Counted from the first letter of the stretch, positions 36,396 to 45,713 are shown. The stretch: DNA of 64,000 nucleotides from Bacillus sp. RAR_GA_16 (GCF_020165985.1 NZ_JAIUKZ010000011.1:124001-188000), one strand, 5' to 3'. Made by a program: numbers and translations. The notes: generated by a model from the sequence alone, not told the origin.

Positions 36396-39300
36396 TTACT
36401 TGTTTAACCATTTGTTAAATTGTGCTTTAACATCTTTGTTTACAGCACTGTCTCCACCGAGAACTTTCGCACCAGAAACATCCGTTGTTGTAAAGTACTT
36501 AACAAGATAAGCTTCAATCTCTTTCGGGATCTCATCACTCTTCACTAAGAACATGCTACCTTGATCCTTCACAACAAGTGGTGCAGCTGCTAAAGCATCA
36601 GGGAAGTTCATTCCGTTAGCGACGAACAGTTGATCCGTATTTGAGCCAAGTTCTTTATGAATTTCTACGAGCGTTCCGAAGCGGTTTGCTCCAGCAAGAC
36701 GCTTCGTTGAAAGTGATAGTTCATCGGCCATATCGACCACCTCATCGGAAATGACCGCACCTCCACCAAGAACGTAAACCTGCTTTCCAGTTATTAGTTT
36801 CTTCGCATCTTTTGTAAGTGTTTTGCCATCAGTTAATACAATTGGCATATCATTTGCACCAGCAATCGAGGCAGCACTTAATGCATCGGCAAAGTTTTTA
36901 CCAGTTGCAAGGAAAACAGCTTCACTAGTTGAGCCTTTTTCAGCAAGCTTGTTAATAATTTGAACGTTCGTATCATAACGAGTGTCTCCGCTTAGGCGCT
37001 CGATATCAGCCGTACTGACGCCAATATTTGCAAGTTGCGTATTGACTTTCTTCGAGATGGCGCTTTCTCCACCTAGAATCATGACATTTTTCGCTTTAAG
37101 ACGCGAGATTTCATTTAAAACATCATCTGAAAGCATACCGTCTTTATTAGCAAGTAGGATTGGTGCATCATAAGCACTTGCTAACGGCCCGGCAGATAGC
37201 GCATCAGGGAAATTAAAACCAGTTGCGATAAATACGGTGTCAGAAGTGGTTCCTTCTGGATACATTTGTTTTGATACTTCAATTGCTGTTTCAAAACGGT
37301 TATCTCCAGCTACCACTTCTACCATATCGCCATCCGTTTCAACTGGAATAATTGAAAGTACTTCTCCTGTATTCTTATCTTTCAAGAATATACCAGCAGT
37401 ATACTTACCGCTATCTTTAGGAGTCGTAATTTTCACATCTGTTGTAGCTTTCTTTCCTACGCCTAAATCAAAGCTAGACTTTCCAGTGACTTCAATCTTA
37501 CCAGCACCCTCTTCGCCTGCTTCAAGCACTTTCGCTTCTGTAACAGAAAGATCAAAATCAGTAGTCTTTTCTATTGTTGAATAACCATCGACGCGAATCG
37601 TATATTCGCCGTCAGGAAGGTTCTTTACAGTAAATGACTCTTCGGAGTCGCCATCTGCATCAATGGCAATGTAATCTCCAATAATTTTGCCATCCTTAGA
37701 GCGATAGAGGTAAAGATCTAGATCGTCACCAGGATCGCTTGTATTGCCGATTGCAACATCAAGAGAGATGTTATTTGTTACATTGATAGTTTTATCATAA
37801 ACATTGCCACCAGTAACTGTTTCACGAGATTTCTCAGTTTCAGGCTTACTAAACGCACCTCCAACTACCTCTACCGAACGTTTCGTAGATAGGTAGTTTT
37901 CGAAAGTCACAGATTTAGAGACTTCACTACCAGGCATGATATTACCAAGTGCGATTCTACCAGGGCTAGATACAACATCTTGAACGAATGCTTCTAACTT
38001 AAATTTGTTCATTGCTAGTCCTTCTTCTGGCGCAGCAGTTCCATAAACCGCTACTTCCCAAACACCAGCTTTAGGACTTTTGGCAACATAATCTTCTACA
38101 CCAAGTCCATCGTAACCAGCATATCCTTGGAATGCATTCACTTGATCGCCATCAGGATTCATAACAAGCATACGCACGCGCCCCTGGAACTCATCATTTT
38201 CTTTAAGGGCTTCTAAGGCAAAGCGAACTTCTTGTGCGCCTTCTTCTACATTAAAGAAATAGCTCTTTGTTTTTGAAGACTGAACTTCATCTTCGTGCGT
38301 TAAACGGAAACGATCTTCAGATGTAAATTCTTCTCCAAGTACAATTGTTTGAAAGGAGCGAGCTTCTGCATAAGCGGTATCTGGATCATCGATTAATAGA
38401 GTGCCAGCGTTTACGCCAATCGCCATTTTGCTCTTATCATACTTAACTGTCATTTCCTTAAATTCACCTGGTGCAAGTTTGATGCTCTTTACAGAAGGCG
38501 TAAACCAATCAGAATTTGAAGAAATATTCAGGTTCTTCGTTTCATCTGTTGGGTTTTCTACCATGACCGTTACTTCTTCAGGAACTTCTTTGTTTCGAAC
38601 ATATAGACCAGGTCCACCGGAAACTTTCTCACCGTGGTAAACTGTTACATTCACTTCTTTTACTTCATTGATATAATGCTTGCGAATGTATTCATAGGCA
38701 GCCGGTACGTCAATGAGACCAGCCCCTTCTTGAACACGATTATACCCATCCACATGCACCGCTGTTTGAATAAGCGCTTCACGAGCAAGCTCATAATCAA
38801 ACGGAATACGATCTTTAAGTGCTGCTTGCTTTAGAGTTGCTACAGCTCCAGCAACGTATGGAGAAGACATACTTGTACCCTGAAGAACTTCATAATTACC
38901 TAAGTGCTCTGGAAAAGAAGCATATGCAGATCCCGGTGCTACAAAGTCAGGTTTTTGTTGTCCATCTTCAGTTGGACCATTTGCCGAGAAGTACCATAAC
39001 CCTTCACCTTGTACTGGAGAACCATCTGCATTTTTACCATACGGATAATACCCATATTCGGTTGCCCACATTTTGCTGTTAATGTACGCGCCAATCGACA
39101 GAGCCTTCATTCCATCACCAGGTGCTCCAACAGAATCAACTCCAGGTCCATCATTCCCAGCTGAAGTAACATAAATGGTATCGAATAGCTCGCCCATATC
39201 CTCAATAATTTTTGCGTATGCGCCAGAACCATCATTTAAGTCTGGAGAAGAACCGAGACTCATGTTAACAACATCTGTACCAAACCCGCCATATTCTTCA

Positions 39301-40541
39301 GGCACAGCCGCAAGGTACATGGAATTCGCAATACTGTAACCATCCGTTCTACCAGCTGAATCAAATACTTTTAGACCGTATAAATCTGCGCCAGGTGCTA
39401 CTCCTTCAGCTGCTACAGCCCCTGTTTCATTTTCATTTTCAGGTCCATTTGCAGCTGTAATGCCAGATACGTGTGTACCATGTCCGTCCCCATCAAAGAA
39501 AACTGTCGCGACTGGGAATGGATACAGAGTTGTATTAGGGAATTGGTGCCCTTGAGTAGGAGTAGGGCTTGCGATTCTAAAGTTAGCACCTGCTACTTCA
39601 TCTTCCTCGTTAAGGTCCATGTTATCAACATCGCCTTCACCATATGCTTTTTCATCAGTGAAATCTTTATCCTGATCGATATCAATATAGACCTTATCGT
39701 CGACTAGAAGAACATCAAATTGAGCATCACCTTCACCATCACCATTTAAATCACGATAAAGTTTTTTTCCTTTTCCATCTACATCATAAGATGCTGGATT
39801 CAACGTACCGAAATAATATGTATCGTCTTCCGCATCAATACCTTCTGTTTTATATGTTCCTTCTTCAACAGTAATTGAGTCGCCTTCCGGTGCTTCTTTT
39901 TGGAACCAAACGTCACCTTCTCCAACTGTATCAACGACGCCTTTAATTTTAGAAGAAACAACTTCGCCTTCATCATTGTATTGAGTAAAAGCTTCATGAC
40001 CTGGGTCAATACCACTATCGATAATTCCTACTTTAATTCCTGTTCCATCGTATTTATCGTGAAACTCATCAACACCAGTTGCCGAATGAGTTTCTTCGGT
40101 TGCAGGTTTAACCACATCTTCAGGGTTTTTCACTTTTGGTTTAAGATCAGTGTCTTCGCTTGGGCTTTGATCCAGAACAATTTCATTATTCGCACCAAGC
40201 ATGCCAACGGAATCGAGGCGATAGACTTGAAGAACTTTACTCGTTGGTACTTCAGCAAGATACAAGTAGTTGTTAGTATTTCTCTTTACTTTTACGCCAA
40301 GTTTCTCAAGTTCTTTTGTAATATCAGGTCCACCGTGTTCGTTTGCAACAATAATCAATTCTTGTTTTGCTTGTTCACTAGCTGCAAGAGAGGCAATTTC
40401 CTGTGTAACTGGAAGCTTAAATTTCTTCGTTTCTGTTAAAGCAGCCTCAGCTTTTTCTGGATTATACGTCATGCCCGCGAATGAAGAAGCAACAAGAGAA
40501 GCGCCTGCTACAATTGTCAGGACTTTTTTCTTAAACGTCAT
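36396..40541 (-). CDS. giant wall-anchored subtilisin-family protease with three CWB2 repeats
   Basis: This 1381-residue secreted S8 protease has a signal peptide (1 to about 33, KAEA), an I9-like pro-region (about 40-115) and a catalytic domain with Asp about 175 (VGIIDSGIDPGH), His about 355 (GDGHGTHVSGI) and Ser about 558 (LQGTSMSSPYVAG). A roughly 170-residue insert lies between Asp and His. An Fn3-like and jelly-roll region (about 640-1070) includes a PPC-type stretch (DLDLYLYRSKDG). Three CWB2 repeats (about 1075-1381; AGDNRFETAIEVS, SGDTRYDTNVQII, AGANRFGTLVEI) finish it. The catalytic part is Vpr-like. AAGGGGGA lies 10 nt before the ATG. It is probably held in the wall by CWB2, not free. 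Confidence 0.92.
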   Translation of the reverse strand: MTFKKKVLTIVAGASLVASSFAGMTYNPEKAEAALTETKKFKLPVTQEIASLAASEQAKQELIIVANEHGGPDITKELEKLGVKVKRNTNNYLYLAEVPTSKVLQVYRLDSVGMLGANNEIVLDQSPSEDTDLKPKVKNPEDVVKPATEETHSATGVDEFHDKYDGTGIKVGIIDSGIDPGHEAFTQYNDEGEVVSSKIKGVVDTVGEGDVWFQKEAPEGDSITVEEGTYKTEGIDAEDDTYYFGTLNPASYDVDGKGKKLYRDLNGDGEGDAQFDVLLVDDKVYIDIDQDKDFTDEKAYGEGDVDNMDLNEEDEVAGANFRIASPTPTQGHQFPNTTLYPFPVATVFFDGDGHGTHVSGITAANGPENENETGAVAAEGVAPGADLYGLKVFDSAGRTDGYSIANSMYLAAVPEEYGGFGTDVVNMSLGSSPDLNDGSGAYAKIIEDMGELFDTIYVTSAGNDGPGVDSVGAPGDGMKALSIGAYINSKMWATEYGYYPYGKNADGSPVQGEGLWYFSANGPTEDGQQKPDFVAPGSAYASFPEHLGNYEVLQGTSMSSPYVAGAVATLKQAALKDRIPFDYELAREALIQTAVHVDGYNRVQEGAGLIDVPAAYEYIRKHYINEVKEVNVTVYHGEKVSGGPGLYVRNKEVPEEVTVMVENPTDETKNLNISSNSDWFTPSVKSIKLAPGEFKEMTVKYDKSKMAIGVNAGTLLIDDPDTAYAEARSFQTIVLGEEFTSEDRFRLTHEDEVQSSKTKSYFFNVEEGAQEVRFALEALKENDEFQGRVRMLVMNPDGDQVNAFQGYAGYDGLGVEDYVAKSPKAGVWEVAVYGTAAPEEGLAMNKFKLEAFVQDVVSSPGRIALGNIMPGSEVSKSVTFENYLSTKRSVEVVGGAFSKPETEKSRETVTGGNVYDKTINVTNNISLDVAIGNTSDPGDDLDLYLYRSKDGKIIGDYIAIDADGDSEESFTVKNLPDGEYTIRVDGYSTIEKTTDFDLSVTEAKVLEAGEEGAGKIEVTGKSSFDLGVGKKATTDVKITTPKDSGKYTAGIFLKDKNTGEVLSIIPVETDGDMVEVVAGDNRFETAIEVSKQMYPEGTTSDTVFIATGFNFPDALSAGPLASAYDAPILLANKDGMLSDDVLNEISRLKAKNVMILGGESAISKKVNTQLANIGVSTADIERLSGDTRYDTNVQIINKLAEKGSTSEAVFLATGKNFADALSAASIAGANDMPIVLTDGKTLTKDAKKLITGKQVYVLGGGAVISDEVVDMADELSLSTKRLAGANRFGTLVEIHKELGSNTDQLFVANGMNFPDALAAAPLVVKDQGSMFLVKSDEIPKEIEAYLVKYFTTTDVSGAKVLGGDSAVNKDVKAQFNKWLNK

Positions 40542-40773
40542 TTACTAAAATCCCCCTTAATAATTTGTGAAATACCTGCAATCGATCCCCCTCTAATTCG
40601 TAATAATTAGAATAATTCACTATTTTCAGTTTAATTATAAAGAGATTAAGAGTCAATCTTTTACTGTTAAAATTGTGAAAATTTTTGATAATTTGTAGAT
40701 ATTTTAGGACTTTTGTCCATAAAAGCGTAATGATGGCGTAATGATAAAGATGTACGAATATGACCTAAAACTG

Positions 40774-40812
40774 CAAAAAAAAAAAAACGAAGCGTCAACA
40801 CGACGCTTCGTC
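40774..40812 (-). terminator. terminator of the 697-residue protease gene
   Basis: ACGAAGCGTC and its complement form a perfect 10-bp stem (40788-40812), followed by a 13-nt T-run on the minus strand. Confidence 0.95.
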
Positions 40813-40814
40813 TG

Positions 40815-42908
40815 TTAATGAACAAGAAGTTGATCGATTTGCCAGGCTTTCGTTTCACTAATCGCAGCTGGCCCACCTAATACATGATAGTTCTCTACTC
40901 CTTGATTATTCAAATAGAGGATAGACTTATTTAAAGCTACATTGTCTCTATACGGATGAACGAGAATAATGGATTGACCTGATCGTGAAGCAGCGGCTCC
41001 CCCTGTTAGAGCATCTGGAAATTTAAGTCCTGTTGCAAAGTAAATTCCATCACCATTCTCTTCTATCCCAAACCTTAATAGCACTTTAAAGTTTGTATCA
41101 AAACGATCTTCCCCTCCAATTCGCTCTGTGTTTGAGGATTGGATCTTAGAAACAACATTTTCACCGATAACTCTTTCGCCTCCAATCACATATGCGTTTT
41201 TTGGTCCTAAGTCGTTTAAATAAACGTTTGTAGCATCAGGTAAAACGTCACTTTTTGTAAAAAGAACAGGCGCTTCAAACCTGGCAGCGAAAGAAGAGAT
41301 CGATAAAGCATCTGGGAAATTCTCTCCTGAGACGATAAAAGCTTCTGTTGTCGTTTCGCTTTCAACGATCTTCGCAATTTTGACAGCCGTTTCATATCGA
41401 TTATCTCCGGCAATTCTCGTTGTTGCTATTTCATTCGAGTTTAACTGATTGAGGATTGCCTCTGGTAGCGCATTTTCTCCGCCTATAATTAAAACGTGAT
41501 CTGCCGATAAACGCTTTAATTCATCTAATACTTTGATCGATAAGCCGCTTTTTTTTGTTAATAAGATAGGACTTCCAAGTTTAGAAGCAAGCGGAGAAGC
41601 AGCTAAACTATCTGGAAATTCATCTGAACGAGCGAGCACGACAAATCTCCCTTTCATACTGTTTCCTTCAATTGAAACATTCTGTTGATCGAGTTCATCC
41701 CAGCTATTTTTGGAAACCTCAATTGCCGTTTCAATGGAATTTTCGCCGTATATTCGTTTATATTCTGTAACGCTGTTTATGGCTGCTTCTACATTTAAGA
41801 GACCATTACCAAGTTTATATGCCCCCGTAAGAGGATCAGCAGTTTCTTTTAATAGTTTAGCTGTTTGCTTGTTTGATAAATATGGGGCATACGTTTTTAA
41901 TAAAACCCCTGAAGAAGCGACGATTGGGGATGACATACTCGTACCTTTATCATAAGCGTATGCTCCATTTAACGAAGTACTATAAATATCTGTACCAGGG
42001 GCAGCGAGATCTACGAGAGAGCCATAATTGGAAAAGGGTGCCTTTTCTTCCGTACCTGTCTGGACAGAAGCGACTGCTAAAACTTCTGGGTAGGCAGCAG
42101 GAAATACAACGGCTGAGTCATTGTCGTTACCTGCTGCACCTACGATAAGAATATCCTCTTCGGCTGCTTCCTCAATCACTGTTCTTAATGCAAAAGAGTT
42201 ATTATAGTTTCCAAGACTTAAATTAATGACATCAGCATCATGATCAATTGCATAGCTGATTCCTTCGACAACGGTTGATAAATTCCCCGTACCATTCTCC
42301 GTCACTTTAATCGGCATAATTGAAACCCCCCGTGCTGGAGAAACAATACCAAGTTGATTATTTGTAACGGCACCTATAAGACCGGCAACTTTTGTACCGT
42401 GCCCATCGATGTCTTGAACAGTTTCATTCCTGTTCACAAGGTTAATTCCATTAACGAGATTTGCTCGCAGGTCTGGGTGAAGGAGGTCTACACCTGAATC
42501 GATCACAGCTACCTTGCCTATACTTGATTTGTTACCGACATGCTGCCATCCTTTGAGTAAATTGATCTGATCAATCCAGGATTCTTGGTATGAAAACAAA
42601 GGATCATTCGGCCCCTCTGTTTCCATTAGATAAACAGGTTGATCTTCTTCGACATGCTTCACATCTCGATTTGACTTTAAACGATCAATCGTTTCATCTA
42701 CTTCATGCTTTCGTACTTCAATCACTTCCACTTTTGTGGACTGGTTCGATTGCCTTGAAGGGCTTTTAGCCTCATCATATGTAACAAGAATACGCTCCGT
42801 CTCTTGATCTGATTGAGCTTCAGAGACAATGGGCGCTAAAGAAAAAAACAAAGTAATGAACATGAAAAGAATCATAGTTTTGCTTTTCAGTTGTGACACC
42901 TCTTCCAT
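40815..42908 (-). CDS. secreted subtilisin-family protease with three CWB2 repeats
   Basis: This 697-residue protein has a signal peptide (about 10-31), an I9-type inhibitor pro-domain (about 38-97) and an S8 catalytic domain with Asp137 (VAVIDSGVD), His170 (DIDGHGTK) and Ser324 (KGTSMSSP). Three CWB2 repeats (about 390-697; AGDNRYETAVKIA, GGEDRFDTNFKVL) follow. The usual second His of HGTH is Lys. The start is uncertain: ATG 42908 has no ribosome site, whereas AGAGGTG lies 6 nt before a CTG codon at 42890 that would give a normal signal peptide; ATG 42875 is about 20 nt away. It lies beside the RRNPP locus. Confidence 0.9.
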   Translation of the reverse strand: MEEVSQLKSKTMILFMFITLFFSLAPIVSEAQSDQETERILVTYDEAKSPSRQSNQSTKVEVIEVRKHEVDETIDRLKSNRDVKHVEEDQPVYLMETEGPNDPLFSYQESWIDQINLLKGWQHVGNKSSIGKVAVIDSGVDLLHPDLRANLVNGINLVNRNETVQDIDGHGTKVAGLIGAVTNNQLGIVSPARGVSIMPIKVTENGTGNLSTVVEGISYAIDHDADVINLSLGNYNNSFALRTVIEEAAEEDILIVGAAGNDNDSAVVFPAAYPEVLAVASVQTGTEEKAPFSNYGSLVDLAAPGTDIYSTSLNGAYAYDKGTSMSSPIVASSGVLLKTYAPYLSNKQTAKLLKETADPLTGAYKLGNGLLNVEAAINSVTEYKRIYGENSIETAIEVSKNSWDELDQQNVSIEGNSMKGRFVVLARSDEFPDSLAASPLASKLGSPILLTKKSGLSIKVLDELKRLSADHVLIIGGENALPEAILNQLNSNEIATTRIAGDNRYETAVKIAKIVESETTTEAFIVSGENFPDALSISSFAARFEAPVLFTKSDVLPDATNVYLNDLGPKNAYVIGGERVIGENVVSKIQSSNTERIGGEDRFDTNFKVLLRFGIEENGDGIYFATGLKFPDALTGGAAASRSGQSIILVHPYRDNVALNKSILYLNNQGVENYHVLGGPAAISETKAWQIDQLLVH

Positions 42909-43046
42909 GAATGATTCATATACGCATAAGTTTATAACGAATCTTTCGACAAATCACTAGAATAGTATCACATTAACAGTTAGAAAAAAATGGTTGTAAG
43001 TGGGGAGTAAGTCTTATTTTCGAGAAATTAGCTGTAAAAAAAGGGG

Positions 43047-43196
43047 TTAAACTCGTTCATGGAGAAGGTTTTGGTGTTGTTGTTGAAGAGTTTGAAGTTT
43101 TTCTTCGAGGTTATGCTGTTCTTTTCTCATGCTACCAATAATTTGAATCAAATTCGTAATCATAGATTCTACGCGTTCAATACGATCTTCTTGCAA
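43047..43196 (-). CDS. 49-residue helical (coiled-coil) protein
   Basis: This short gene starts with TTG at 43196. The ribosome site AAAGGAGGTG lies 6 nt upstream and is close to the perfect anti-16S complement, so translation is very likely. The product is highly charged and helical; its second half is rich in Gln/Leu/Glu (EEKLQTLQQQHQNLL), suggesting a coiled coil. No signal peptide or known domain was recognised. It is divergent from the RRNPP regulator, with the long inverted repeat between them, and downstream on its own strand is the CWB2 protease. Confidence 0.75.
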   Translation of the reverse strand: MQEDRIERVESMITNLIQIIGSMRKEQHNLEEKLQTLQQQHQNLLHERV

Positions 43197-43275
43197 TTTT
43201 GACACCTCCTTTTCATTTTCATCATTTTACCATATAATGGTCAGTATCGTTCGAAAATTCTTTCGACATTTCGAT

Positions 43276-43337
43276 GTTGGGAAAATCAAACGAAAAACAG
43301 CCGTTTAAACCCTATAAATTCGTGTATATTTCCCAAC
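43276..43337. repeat. long-spaced inverted repeat, locus A
   Basis: GTTGGGAAA (43276-43284) and TTTCCCAAC (43329-43337) are inverted arms. The core 8-mers TTGGGAAA and TTTCCCAA are exactly 44 nt apart. The same arrangement with the same gap occurs at 51279-51344. It lies in the divergent region between the 49-residue gene and the RRNPP regulator. Confidence 0.65.
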
Positions 43338-43346
43338 CTCAAAACT

Positions 43347-43364
43347 ATTCTCTTTTCTGAGAAT
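43347..43364. promoter_or_regulatory. operator-like palindrome before the RRNPP gene
   Basis: ATTCTC-N6-GAGAAT is a perfect 6+6 inverted repeat about 50 nt before the regulator start. No transcription terminator features are present. It might be the site for the regulator itself, but PlcR and NprR boxes differ in sequence. Confidence 0.45.
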
Positions 43365-43411
43365 TTTTAGTAAACTGTAATCAAATAGTTCTAGGAGAAA
43401 GGGAGCAAAGA

Positions 43412-44677
43412 ATGATTGGAGCAAAAATCCGATACTTCAGACAAATGAAAGGCATTACCCAAGAACAACTTGCTTCCGGTATCTGTTCTATTCCGTATTT
43501 AAGTAAGATTGAACATGGCCTTGCCCAACCAAGCGAAGAACTTGTCGAACACCTTTGTAATGAGTTAGGCGTTTCTCTTGATCAGGTTGATGATGAAGAT
43601 AAGATTTCTGAAATGACAAAGTTTCTCAAAGAATGGTACCGGGAAATGAGAATGAGAGATTTTGAACAGGTTGAAATCAAGAAGAAAAAGATTGATAAAG
43701 AGTTTGAAAACATTGAAGATCCAATTCTACTTACCACTTATCTTTTATTCAAATTTCGGTACCATCTTCTAAATTTAGAATTAGATAAATCCAATACCTT
43801 ACTTGAAAGACTTTATATTGTTCAGGAAAGCTTGAATCATGATTTAGAGTTCTACTATTATTATTTTTTAGGATTATATTATTACCAACTAAAAAAATTT
43901 AGCGACTCTCTGGAAGTTTATAAAAAAGCCGAAAAGCTCAGTAAGACTATGAACTTGGATGTTGGAGAACTTAGCGAATTTTATTATCAAAAAGCATTGG
44001 TTCATGGTAGGTTGTATCAAGTAGCATTATCAAACAACCATGCTGTTAAAGCTTTATCATTGTTTAATCAAGAGTATAATTTTAAAAGGAGTGCTGATAT
44101 TGAAGTGCTTCTAGGTATTAATAATTTAAGAATATTAAATTATGAAGAAGCTACTAATCATTTTAAAAACACTTTAAAATACGCTGAGTCATTTAATGAT
44201 AAGTATTTAAAAAGTATTGTCTATCACAATTTAGGCTTGGTATCTGCAGCTATGGGATTATCTCTCGAGGCTTTAGCTTATTATAAATCCGGTCTTCAGT
44301 ATATAAATGAAGATGATTCCGAAGAAGTAGTACAAACCATATATTTAATTGCTACTGAATATAGTAAATTAAATAAAATAGATAATGCAGAAAAATGGCT
44401 AACAACTGGTTTAAAGCAAGCTCAAAACAATGAAGTTATTAATTATGTTTATCATTTTAAAATTTTGGAGCATCATGTTAAACAAACATATAACTCAGAT
44501 TATGAGGTCCTATTAAAAGAGGAGGCTATACCTTACTTCGAAGAAAAGCAATCTTGGAAATATGTTACTGATTATTGTGAACGGCTAGCAGATTACTTTA
44601 ACCATTCTTCACAATATAAAAATGCTAGTTATTATTATCGTCTGGCCAATGATGCCAGAAAAAAAATAATTAACTAA
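43412..44677 (+). CDS. RRNPP-family (NprR/PlcR-like) peptide-responsive regulator
   Basis: This 421-residue protein has an N-terminal HTH_3 domain (about 1-60; KIRYFRQMKGITQEQLA, PYLSKIEHG) and then TPR repeats to the end (about 100-415; YYFLGLYYYQLKKF, YHNLGLVSAAMGLS, YYYRLANDARKK). Length and layout match the RRNPP quorum-sensing regulators, in particular NprR (about 423 residues). AGAAAGGGAG precedes the ATG. Immediately downstream, 18 nt away, is a 40-codon exported pro-peptide gene, the classical partner of such receptors. The gene is noticeably AT-rich compared with its neighbours, suggesting acquisition. It should bind a re-imported peptide through the TPR groove. Confidence 0.9.
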   Translation: MIGAKIRYFRQMKGITQEQLASGICSIPYLSKIEHGLAQPSEELVEHLCNELGVSLDQVDDEDKISEMTKFLKEWYREMRMRDFEQVEIKKKKIDKEFENIEDPILLTTYLLFKFRYHLLNLELDKSNTLLERLYIVQESLNHDLEFYYYYFLGLYYYQLKKFSDSLEVYKKAEKLSKTMNLDVGELSEFYYQKALVHGRLYQVALSNNHAVKALSLFNQEYNFKRSADIEVLLGINNLRILNYEEATNHFKNTLKYAESFNDKYLKSIVYHNLGLVSAAMGLSLEALAYYKSGLQYINEDDSEEVVQTIYLIATEYSKLNKIDNAEKWLTTGLKQAQNNEVINYVYHFKILEHHVKQTYNSDYEVLLKEEAIPYFEEKQSWKYVTDYCERLADYFNHSSQYKNASYYYRLANDARKKIIN

Positions 44678-44695
44678 ATTAAGGGAGAGATTGAA

Positions 44696-44818
44696 ATGAA
44701 AAAATTAACTATCACTTTGGCAACTGTTTTTGCTCTATCTGCTTTTGTAATTGGCGCGTTAGATCACGAAAAATTCCCACAATCTAATGAAATTCAAACA
44801 GAACAAGTAAATATTTAA
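44696..44818 (+). CDS. 40-residue exported signalling pro-peptide (NprX/Phr-like)
   Basis: This small gene (40 codons) starts 18 nt after the RRNPP regulator, with AAGGGAGAG about 6 nt before ATG. The product has Lys-Lys at the N-terminus, a hydrophobic core (TITLATVFALSAFVIGAL) and a polar C-terminal tail ending QTEQVNI. This is the layout of the pre-pro-peptides of Phr, NprX and PapR: secreted, cut, and the C-terminal fragment re-imported. The mature peptide is not certain; the last 5-7 residues are the most usual choice. A strong terminator ends the two-gene unit. Confidence 0.82.
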   Translation: MKKLTITLATVFALSAFVIGALDHEKFPQSNEIQTEQVNI

Positions 44819-44825
44819 ATAAGAA

Positions 44826-44854
44826 TCCCGGCTCATTTAGCCGGGGTTTTTATT
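44826..44854 (+). terminator. terminator of the RRNPP/peptide unit
   Basis: CCCGGCT, a CATTT loop and AGCCGGGG are followed by TTTTTATTT, just after the peptide gene stop. Confidence 0.93.
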
Positions 44855-44919
44855 TGCCCCTCCTTCTTCCACAACGATATACTAGATACTAAACCTAATT
44901 AGAATAGGAGCGTGCTCGA

Positions 44920-45696
44920 ATGGCTTTTTATATGTTTGATGTTGACGGTGTACTAACGGATGAGAACGCTAGACCTGACCAAGATGTTGTGAAAATGATT
45001 GAGCAATTAGCAAAAGATGGGCACATCCTTTCTTTTGTAACTGGTCGTTCGAGAGGTTGGCTTTCAGACTACCTTTTCCCCCTCTTTGATGATGAAATTG
45101 ACTGGTCTTCTCTTTATTGTGTCACTGAACATGGTGCCATTAAAGGACGTGGTACGGATATTTCTTCCTGGGACCTTGAAGAAAAGTATGTGATTTCTGA
45201 TGAAGTGAAAGACAAGTTATACAAAGTGAGCCAAAAAGAAAAGTATGAAGGTCTGATTCAATGGGATCAAACGAAAGAATCGATGGGGACGGTTGAAGCC
45301 GTTCACGGTGATCCAGGCGATAAGGAACATTTAAAGAAGACTCGGGAAGCTCTACAGGAGTATGCAAACGATGTAGAATCCATTTCTTCTGAATCTGGAA
45401 ATAAAATAGCCATTTCTACTTACGGTGTTGATGTCATCCATCCGGATTTAACCAAAAAAATTGGTGCTACGTGGATTCTTGATGAGATTCAATCAGTTGA
45501 GGAAGTATTTGTTTTCGGAGACAGCGAAGGTGATCTTGTCATGGCTGTTACTGCAAGAGAACACAATTTAACCAATATCACGTTCAATTGGGTTGGAGAA
45601 GGTGAAACACCAGAAGAAGATCACATCCATTCTGTAGCAAGTGAAGCTTCCTATTCAGCAGGTACAAAGGAAATACTCAAAAAGCACATTGGCTAA
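44920..45696 (+). CDS. HAD-superfamily hydrolase (Cof-type)
   Basis: This 258-residue protein has motif I at the N-terminus (FDVDGVLTDE, nucleophile Asp about residue 7), motif II (SFVTGRSRG), motif III Lys region (HPDLTKKIGA) and motif IV (FVFGDSEGDL), the four blocks of haloacid-dehalogenase phosphatases of the Cof type. The substrate, likely a sugar phosphate or similar metabolite, is unknown. The ATG at 44920 has AATAGGAG about 9 nt upstream. It converges with the oxidoreductase gene through a shared terminator. Confidence 0.9.
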   Translation: MAFYMFDVDGVLTDENARPDQDVVKMIEQLAKDGHILSFVTGRSRGWLSDYLFPLFDDEIDWSSLYCVTEHGAIKGRGTDISSWDLEEKYVISDEVKDKLYKVSQKEKYEGLIQWDQTKESMGTVEAVHGDPGDKEHLKKTREALQEYANDVESISSESGNKIAISTYGVDVIHPDLTKKIGATWILDEIQSVEEVFVFGDSEGDLVMAVTAREHNLTNITFNWVGEGETPEEDHIHSVASEASYSAGTKEILKKHIG

Positions 45697-45709
45697 CCCA
45701 ATGTGCTTT
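45681..45709. terminator. bidirectional terminator overlapping the HAD gene stop
   Basis: AAAGCACATTGG and its complement form a 12-bp perfect stem whose loop contains the stop codon. It is shared by two converging genes. Confidence 0.85.
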
Positions 45710-45713
45710 ACTA

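Noticed and set aside
43251-43266. TCGAAA-N4-TTTCGA palindrome as another operator
   Set aside because: Short and AT-rich; no second copy found, so it may be chance.
43412-44677. AimR-type phage arbitrium receptor
   Set aside because: No phage genes nearby; length and HTH+TPR layout fit NprR-type regulators better.
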